Assembly (NCBI RefSeq): GCF_041260155.1
Contig: NC_091935.1
Span: 2,336,001-2,400,000 of the forward strand
DNA: 64,000 nt
Source: Ptychodera flava
Lineage: Eukaryota; Hemichordata; Enteropneusta; Ptychoderidae
Reading direction: 5' to 3'
Below the pieces are notes generated by a model, which searched no databases, was not told the DNA's origin, and saw only the letters and a list, made by a program, of their open reading frames with translations. The stretch's first letter is position 1, and each line of letters starts with the position of its first letter. Shown piece after piece: positions 56,039-64,000 of the stretch. A program made the translations under genes and the position numbers.

Positions 56039-56425
56039 GCACTGTGTTGAAATACCAAGTATTTGGCTTGCCAAGACAGTGCACTGTGTTGAAATACCAA
56101 GTATTTGGCTTGCCAAGACAGTGCACTGTGTTGAAATACCAAGTATTTGGCTTGCCAAGACAGTGCACTGTGTTGAAATACCAAGTATTTGGCTTGCCAA
56201 GACAGTGCACTGTGTTGAAATACCAAGTATTTGGCTTGCCAAGACAGTGCACTGTGTTGAAATACCAAGTATTTGGCTTGCCAAGACAGTGCACTGTGTT
56301 GAAATACCAAGTATTTGGCTTGCCAAGACAGTGCACTGTGTTGAAATACCAAGTATTTGGCTTGCCAAGACAGTGCACTGTGTTGAAATACCAAGTATTT
56401 GGCTTGCCAAGACAGTGCACTGTGT
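56039..56425. repeat. 42-bp minisatellite, nine identical units
   Basis: Nine perfect units (56039-56416) plus nine bases of a tenth, each containing GCACTGTGTTGAAATACC and AAGTATTTGGCTTGCCAAG. The unit junction makes the 12-bp palindrome ACAGTGCACTGT, and TTGGCTTGCCAA inside the unit is a second inverted repeat. The multiple-of-three length opens frames on both strands (up to 179 codons), which are not genes. Confidence 0.97.
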
Positions 56426-57460
56426 GCAATAGGCAGTGTTATCGTGGACAAATTGATTTAGTGGTCAACAATGACATTACACACATAAGGGGCCGAGTTG
56501 ACAAGATGAACTGTCGGTACTTCAAAATGTATTTGTAGTAAAACAAGAAACTATATTACGAGCAGAACAGAACTAATGGAAATAGAAATTTCAGCAAATG
56601 GAAGTTCAGTTTTTATCTCAGTAACCATATTTTTTAAGCAATTCTCTGACCTCTCTCAATACAATAAAATTACACAAAGCAAGTTGAAAGAGACAAACTT
56701 GCGTTGATTTCTATGTAAATAAGCTAGATTTCAAATCAATTTCCGATGGACACCTCAACAGTGACATTATTATTAGCCGTAAATGGTGTTCACAGATAGC
56801 AAAATACCTGCAACCAGCTGGGCTCTTTTATATTACCCAGGTTACTATTTCTAAGTATTAAATTTTAGTTTTTAAAGACAAACTACTGCCCCACATTATT
56901 TTCCTTTTATTTATCTGCACTTTTGTTGTGTCAATGTAAATTCAGATAGAGAGAACCTTTTAAAATGAAGCATTAATAAAATTTAATTTATCTATTGTCT
57001 TCAATTAATGTGTTTGTAATGCTTTCAAAGGACATCTTATAGGCAATGTACCAGTAGCTGTAACTGTTGATGAAGGATATGAACCTTTCATTGGGAAGAT
57101 ATGACTATGGCAAAGCAGCTGGTCAAAATTAATGAATAGCTGGTTAGTTTGTCCAGTGTTCCAGATGAAGACACTGCTTGTATCCAGGGCACCTCCTTAT
57201 AGTGTTAGTCTGCTATTATTCTGTACATCCACACACAAATCTTAACACTGAGGCACAAATCTTCTTGCTTTGAAAATCATTTAACAGCTCTGCACTAGTG
57301 TGCCTTCCAGCCATTTCAAGACCTCTGAGTTCATCAAATTAACTGTAGAAATTACTGAAACGTTCATGGAGTTGGCCACATACCACTACATTTAATAAAA
57401 CCAAAAATTGTTATCATATTAAACGGCGTCAGACAGAACGCTTTTGGGTTAGTAGCATGC

Positions 57461-57601
57461 AAATGGGCTTCAAGATCACATATACACTGTAGCCATTTCA
57501 GGCCATCAAATGGGCTTCAAGATCACATGTACACTGTAGCCATTTCACGTCATCAAATGGGCTTCAAGATCACATATACACTGTAGCCATTTCACGCCAT
57601 C
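57461..57601. repeat. 47-bp minisatellite, three units
   Basis: Three units of AAATGGGCTTCAAGATCACA followed by TATACACTGTAGCCATTTCA and a short variable end. Confidence 0.95.
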
Positions 57602-60600
57602 AGTCAATGTCAAAGACTCTTCTTAATCTGAGATCCCATCTGTTTAACCTTGTCTGGAGAAAAGTGAGGAAATCCGTGCAACAAAGACATATGTCACGCA
57701 TTTTTGACAGGTTCGACATTTTGGCTTCTACAGCACTGTACATTCTTGTCTTCTTGTTTTGGTTTTTTAACCGATGATAAACCGCCAGGGGGCTAATCTA
57801 ATTGGTTGGCTGAATCTCACCGTTATAATGAAATAAGACAAATAGACCCCCTAAGTTACTATGAATATTGACAATCGACCAATCAGATATAACCTTCCGA
57901 TCAAGCTGCACATCAGCATGGATGCGAGAAGTGGAGTAGGGAGAGCTGCAAACGGCTATTAACACTGCCATATTGCCATACTTATCATTGATCTAGCCAT
58001 AATTGTATACTAAAAAATAACTTATTGGTTTGTGAATCTAACATTTAAAACTATGTTTCCCGACAGTTTCCTGGGGCAGTCATCTACCAACCTGACTCGC
58101 ATGAAACTCTGGTGTACGTGTAAACTTAACTTTATTGCATGACCAGAATGAAAAACATTGCGGTGAAAAATAGGGCAGCATGTCGAAAACTTTTATCTTT
58201 ATTTTTTTGCCCAATGTGATCTAAAGGAAACGGAAAGAAAATTAATTTGTGTCTTCGTGTGGGAAATTTGGGGAGGAGAGGTTTAGAGGAGTGTGTAAAA
58301 CAGGGTAGTTCGGGTTACTGGTCACATTTTTTCCTTCAAGTCATGAGATTGAAGATGTACTTAGAAGCTCTTCAGTGTGCTTTTAAGGCAAATATACCAC
58401 ATACCTGTACTTGAAAAACATAAACTCACAAGAAAATTGCCACCAAAAAAATTTAAGTGAGTCAGCTTCCTTGTTATTGGCAAGTATTTTACTTCAAGAA
58501 GTACAATGTGTTTCTTCAAAGACAAATTACTAATTTGAGAAATATTGCTATCAAATTTATTGAACAACCACAAAATTAGTCCGTTTCGAAGTGAATGACA
58601 GCCAAGCGCTAAATAGCTTAACCCTACACATCACCTTGTCTCCTTCTGAAAGCTTTAAATTTGGGTGAATGTTATTTCTTTTTCCAAACAAAGCTCCTTC
58701 AGGTTGAAGAGAAAGCTTTATAGTTGCCAATGGTTGCCAATGGTCTGAAAGTCTAAACTCCTGTGCGCTAATCCTAACGTCGTACTGTCAAGTGCATGCG
58801 GTCAAGGGTAATCCCCCTCACATGATTATAATGTGCACTGGGAGTTACAAACTTGCTCATCGTCAGAACGTCAATTTTATTGCCATGACAATACCGCACT
58901 TCGTACCAATGACAGCCTAAAGTAGTTCAGTACCAAAAAAAAAACCACTCTTGATCGTGTTTGAACTGAATGAATGTATCACAAAGCTATCGACTGAAGT
59001 TTTTGAAAGCTTTTTTACTACAAAAGAGTCCCGTGTGTCGCGATGCAGGCGATGCTTCCGTCGCCGGCCAAACCCTGCACGCCATGACTGGCTGTCAGAG
59101 TGCATCCACCCCTTGTAAGATCTCGCACAGCTGTGGGCACAAAGGGCGTGTTTATGATTAGCGCCAGAGGGCGTGGTTAGGCTACTTGCAAAAGTGTTAC
59201 ATCATGGCTTCAGAATTCGGCACCTTTTGGCCGATAGAAGTCGGTAACCTCACAAAACTGGGCGCTTTTCAGAGACAAGACAATATGGGAGATGTGAAAT
59301 TTTCATCTTGTTAGCAAGCTAAACAATTTAGTTTGTGTCTTTGAGACAATGTTACTCTCTATTGACTGTCTTGCCAAATCCTTGGCCCGGGGGCATGAAT
59401 AGAGCCGCTAATTGTCGTAATTGCAGCGAAAACGATACAATGACTGCCAGTGACAATTGAAACACCGACAAGTGTGCTTTCATAAAGAGGTATGACAAAA
59501 CTGACAAACAAACGATTAAGATTCCAGCAGTTAAACGCCGTGATGTGAGAAACATTACACTTATTAAAGAAAACTTGTCAAAAGGGTCATCCTTATGGTG
59601 GCCACTAATTATACGCTTTTGTGTCAGTTTGACTGAAACAACAGCTAAGACAGCCTTTGGGACACTTACGGCTGTTGTGCGAGTCACGCCACTTCAACAG
59701 GTGTTATAACATGACTCGTTTCATCGAGAACACCGTCCGTCGATTATCGGACGAAATTACTGTTTGCCTGACTTGCATTTGTCAGTTAAAAAGTCACCCA
59801 AGAAACTATCTAGTCAAATTCTGCTCGTTTTTGTGCGCAGTTTAAAAAGCAAAACAAATCAAGATCATTATTACATGGAGTTTTGAAGAGATTATTCTCA
59901 TATCCTTGTGAGACAATGTCTAGCAAAGGTTCCAACAATCCACATGATAATAGTCACCGATATTGATGTCAGTATTACTTACGCACCATACAGTCACTGA
60001 TATCACTTTACCCATCGTATCTGTTTTGATGTACACACTTCTCCTCAATGGAAATCACTTGGCATTAATGGCGCCCTACATAAAGCAGTGGAGCGATATA
60101 AGTGACGTTCAACTCGACAACGATATCGTGTCCCTTTTCTACTTTTTGGACTCTAAGAGTTTCCAATCGGCCATTATTGGACAGAAGGACCAATGGAGAA
60201 TTTGAAATGCACACCACCTGGCCGGCTCTCCGCTGACAAACTGTCAAAAGAATGCCTCAACATCGGGTCAAGTAACAATTGAACTTACATAGCTGACAAA
60301 TAACTCTGTTTTTAACATCTCGATGCTCATTTTAATGAGTACAGATAATGGACCAACCACGTACCTCTCAACAGGGCAGTGCAAGATATGGCAGTATCAG
60401 GCCCCGATCAGCCCGTCATACTTTCTTTAAATTCTGTAAAATTTCAAACTAGGACGTGAATGTATGTAGTCACGGAGTTATTCCTGGTAGAGTATCCACT
60501 GCTCTTCAACTGGCCTCAGTCCTGAATATCAGTGTACAGACCAAGGGTTTGTTACAGCGTCTGCACAGTCGCGAGGTTTTAGAAATGTATAAAATCTCAG

Positions 60601-61230
60601 AAAAGATCGAACTGTCGTCTGATCTGTGCGCAAATGTATTAATACGCTTATCAAAAAGACTTCAGAGTTGTGAACATTATCGGGAGAAATAAATCTGTTG
60701 TTTAACATCGTAAAAGGCATGCAAAAATATCAGATCCCTGTCCATATTTGCCGCATTGTATTCTTGCATGGAGACAGAGCTACAGTACGCATTTGTGTTA
60801 ACATATGTACTGACAATACCGTCATGGAATACACGCCCTGTCACACACAGACATCTGTTCACAACATCACACACTTCCATTTCCGCAGCATTGCCGCAAC
60901 ACCGAGCTCAGACCTGGTCCGTGACACGGTGACAACACTGTCTATGCCGTCTTTGCTGACACAGATCTTTCCAACGGTTTGTATAGAACGGGCTGAATAG
61001 ACCCATTTGAAGGAATGGTGTCTTTTCCTTTGTATACTTACTGATGTAGTCTTTCTGTCCCAAAAAAGTTACCGGTCACTTTCTGAATTGATGTACCGGA
61101 ACAAGTCAACAAGTCAAGTCTAGATGTACTAGAAACAGTTGGAAATTGTCTGATTTTAACGTGGCGTGACTGAAGAGAGTCTGCGAGTAGGGCCTCAAAG
61201 TTTTACAACGTGTGTGTGCGTGTGTGTGTT

Positions 61231-61304
<74 letters not shown>

Positions 61305-62996
61305 CGCGCACAGGGAGCTAGGGAGGGTACATATGAAGGATGCAGTAAAAACATGTTTACCTTGTTTCTCTACTGTCTACGATTTCACACAGATTCGAAA
61401 GTTGAATTAAGCCAGCCAAGAAAACGTAACAAGATAATACCCAAAGACGGTAAAGACAGTAAATTGTGTTATTTGTACTGTACACAAACACTTCGTCTTG
61501 TTTTCTTTGCGTTGTTTTCCGCGTCGACCTATCATCATCAACAACCAAACACAAAAAAGGGTCCGCGTTGTTTCTAGTGCAGTCTGTGTGGTGTAAAATA
61601 TTTGTAAAGTAGTTGTGTGGCAGTTCGTGCACAGGATCGATTATCCATCGTCAAACATTCAGCCATGTAAGCTTATAACATCATCGACAACAGAAGCCAG
61701 AGCTTCTACTGTCTATGATAACATACACAAAGCATTGTTTCTATCGTTTTTACTGTCACGTGGGGCTTTTCTTCCCGCGGATTATCTCCGCTTCCCCGAT
61801 GACACCCCCCCCCATTTTCTTGCGTTGGCTCCTTGATACATGGAAATCGACGTATTATTGCATGTTTGAAGACGCCATACACTAAAGATGTAAGATACAC
61901 AATCATACTGCAGATCCATATGTACAAATCACAGTCGGAAATAGAGAAATATTTCTTCGATAATTCGAGTCTTGTACGTCTTGCAAAGCCCGGCCTTCTC
62001 GAAACGAAAATAAATGTTTGAATTTAGTGGATTGCGAGACAAGTCTCTTCCAAACAGGATCAATCATCAATTAACAAGTTGAGAAATGAACGAGTTTGTC
62101 CGTACTTTCCAGTTAAATCAACGTCCATCCCACAGAAAACAAATGATTGGCGAGGTGTGTGTCGAGGGCAATTCTTCTCGGGGGGAATAGGCAAACATAA
62201 TACAATAATTACTGCGTTGACCAATATCAACACGATACACTCACAGAAAAAACAAGTAAAGAAAACAAACCAAAGGAATATGACAACAAACGATTTGCAA
62301 GCACAACAAGGAAACACAACGAGTACGTTAAAAACGAACAGTGAAGCCAGAAACAAGGAGGTGTGCCCTATTTTTCACTTGGAAGACAGACGATAATTAA
62401 AATCACGGACCAGCCACAGGTGAATGGGTCACAAGTATGCGCGAAGCAACAGATAATGATTTCTTCCAAATAGGATAATGGAAAGTGTTGGAAAGTTTGA
62501 CTGTTAAAGCGATGGCATATACTCAGACAACGGAATGGACATTTGCAGATGATTATGAAAACAATGGGGGACATTAGCAGAAGTGAAGTTTGAAGAGAGC
62601 GCGTGTCTGGCAGAGGTAAAAATTCACCCAGTTGGGCGGTGTTTGTGCGTCTATGAAATGGACACCTTTAATCACAATACTTAACACTTTGCCAGGCATT
62701 ATGCTTGCACTCCTTCAATTAGCATACTGGACAAAATGCTTCTTTTGTGCGCTACCTTTCTTTAAGGATGAACTCACCATTCCTTCGATTTCAGTTGGTG
62801 TGTCGACTCATTGCTGCAAAGAACTGAGCCCATGCTACCTTACTATCAACACCTTCCATATTGGTATCGACTTTGCAGTATTACCACAGCAGTATAGATT
62901 CTTTTTTTCAACAACTTCTGTTGACGTCAGCAATCGCTGAGACCTCACTTTCTACGCCTAGAGGAACTTTTCAACGGGTACAAAAAGGTGCGTCAA
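57602..62996. other. FoxE upstream region, non-coding
   Basis: 5.4 kb without a recognisable gene. GC and CpG content rise towards FoxE. The frames at 59352-60250, 60456-61000 and 62060-62396 show no family resemblance. This is the likely home of FoxE promoter and enhancer sequence, but no individual site can be named with confidence. Confidence 0.5.
61233..61302. repeat. (GA)n microsatellite
   Basis: About 70 bp of pure GA, preceded by a short (TG)n tract, 1.7 kb upstream of FoxE. GA repeats of this kind can bind GAGA-type factors, but no function can be claimed. Confidence 0.95.
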
Positions 62997-64000
62997 ATGG
63001 TCGCAAAGTGTTTGGTCGACATGCCAGCAAATTTATCAACCGGCGTTTTATCAGAATCCGGGGATACGATGGATACATCGATGCCAAAAGTCGTCGAAAC
63101 GGGCGATGCCATCGGCCGTGCTAATAGACAAGACGGCGCAGTGGCAAGCGACGACAACGTTGACGGGACCGTCCATGGTTTACCCACCAACAACGGTGAT
63201 GATAGCTCACCCCCGGGGAACAACGGCAGACGGCGGAAAAGAACTCCCCAACGAGGTAAACCCCCTTACAGTTACATCGCTCTCATTGCTATGTCAATTG
63301 CGAACTCCGCAGAACGGAAATTGACACTTGGAGGTATTTATAAATTCATCATGGAGCGATTTCCATTCTACAGAGATAATTCCAAGAAATGGCAGAACTC
63401 GATTCGACACAACTTGACTCTAAATGACTGTTTTATAAAGTTACCACGGGAGCCGGGACGTCCAGGTAAAGGCCACTATTGGACCCTGGACCCAGCAGCC
63501 GAAGACATGTTCGATAATGGCAGTTTTCTCCGTCGACGAAAGAGATTTAAAAGATCAGATCCAAGTCACCCATCTTTCTTGGGCCGCTATGCACAGGACA
63601 GTGCTTTCACTCCAACGGGTGGACCCGGACAATACCAGAGCGTGTACGACCAGTCAATCTACGGTCAGCCACCGTACAGCCCGTCGACAAGTATGCTACC
63701 GCACTATGCCTCTGCCGCACCCCAAACAAGTGTCAACTCTACGCCTCGTATTTTCACCATCGACAACATCATCAATCCAGGTGCTGACAGACAACCACAC
63801 GCTGCCCTGACGTCGCACTCCTTCGGACCCAACGGCCTCAGTTCTTGCTTGGGCGGGTACGCACCGACCGGGGCAGACCTCGGACCGAGGATCGCCACGG
63901 ACCAACGAACAGCATCGAATGGAAGTCCACAGTCTGCGGTTTCGCTGCATTCATCGCCGTTAATCGCCACATCCACCATGGGACAGAGCCGAACCAACGT
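62997..64000 (+). CDS. FOXE: FoxE forkhead transcription factor, 3' end outside window
   Basis: An uninterrupted frame of 334 codons that runs off the window. The forkhead domain spans residues about 88-185: [20 protein letters not shown], then [19 protein letters not shown], recognition helix [19 protein letters not shown], wing [14 protein letters not shown], and the basic end [17 protein letters not shown] in helix 3, [19 protein letters not shown] and the overall pattern are those of FoxE (FOXE1/FOXE3). Residues 253-259, FTIDNII, form an eh1-like motif for Groucho/TLE co-repressors. ATG 62997 was chosen because it is the first in frame after a stop at 62922 and has CAAATGG context; 63021 is an alternative. 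The lack of introns agrees with FoxE genes being single-exon. In chordates FoxE acts in endostyle/thyroid and lens development. Confidence 0.93.
   Translation, partial: MVAKCLVDMPANLSTGVLSESGDTMDTSMPKVVETGDAIGRANRQDGAVASDDNVDGTVHGLPTNNGDDSSPPGNNGRRRKRTPQRGKPPYSYIALIAMSIANSAERKLTLGGIYKFIMERFPFYRDNSKKWQNSIRHNLTLNDCFIKLPREPGRPGKGHYWTLDPAAEDMFDNGSFLRRRKRFKRSDPSHPSFLGRYAQDSAFTPTGGPGQYQSVYDQSIYGQPPYSPSTSMLPHYASAAPQTSVNSTPRIFTIDNIINPGADRQPHAALTSHSFGPNGLSSCLGGYAPTGADLGPRIATDQRTASNGSPQSAVSLHSSPLIATSTMGQSRTN

Noticed and set aside
55999-56538. 179-codon plus-strand frame and several antisense frames over the 42-bp array
   Set aside because: The unit is a multiple of three, so frames stay open in almost every register on both strands. 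No non-repeat protein signal.
59352-61000. Cluster of 60-111 codon frames upstream of FoxE
   Set aside because: They overlap on both strands, have no recognisable motifs and no consistent splice borders.

Overview
This is an AT-rich, intron- and repeat-laden animal nuclear window. It carries four recognisable genes: a VMAC-like coiled-coil gene (+, 8730-9251, one uninterrupted reading frame), fukutin (FKTN, -, seven coding exons, 23431 down to 14900), SLC35E1 (+, eight candidate coding exons, 26511-50313) and a FoxE forkhead gene (+, 62997 to beyond the window end). Clear FKTN, SLC35E1 and FoxE orthologues, long introns and abundant miniature transposons fit an invertebrate deuterostome. FoxE has been reported missing from sea urchin, so a hemichordate, or less likely a cephalochordate, is my best guess. 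The species cannot be proven from the sequence alone.

Layout. 1-8.6 kb is repeat-dominated: a family-A repeat with TA microsatellites, a 5'-truncated LINE, an 0.84 kb tandem duplication, a tRNA-derived SINE and a fold-back array. 8.7-9.25 kb is VMAC. 9.3-14.7 kb is non-coding with TTAA-flanked MITEs. 14.9-23.4 kb is FKTN. 23.4-26.5 kb is the divergent FKTN/SLC35E1 intergenic region. 26.5-50.3 kb is SLC35E1, whose introns host many MITEs, minisatellites and a composite 150-bp-period element. 50.3-63 kb is intergenic, with several minisatellites, an E-box cluster and one broken unidentified coding-like segment. 63-64 kb is FoxE. No LTR, retroviral or Polinton-type element was recognised.

How the genes relate. 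FKTN is a Golgi type II membrane transferase of the dystroglycan O-mannose glycan pathway. SLC35E1 is a DMT/TPT-family secretory-pathway transporter. FoxE is a developmental transcription factor with an eh1-like Groucho-recruiting motif. VMAC is a small coiled-coil protein that binds intermediate filaments in vertebrates. They are not an operon or pathway. Their interest is positional: the human counterparts lie on 9q (FKTN, FOXE1) and 19p (SLC35E1, VMAC), two members of one vertebrate whole-genome-duplication paralogon, so this window looks like the unduplicated ancestral block.

The most striking local feature is a roughly 77-bp minisatellite in FKTN. Its unit is the 3' end of exon 5 plus the splice donor and the first intron bases, repeated about eleven more times into the intron, so the intron begins with a dozen donor-like sites. 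SLC35E1 also has two alternative, frame-incompatible penultimate exons.
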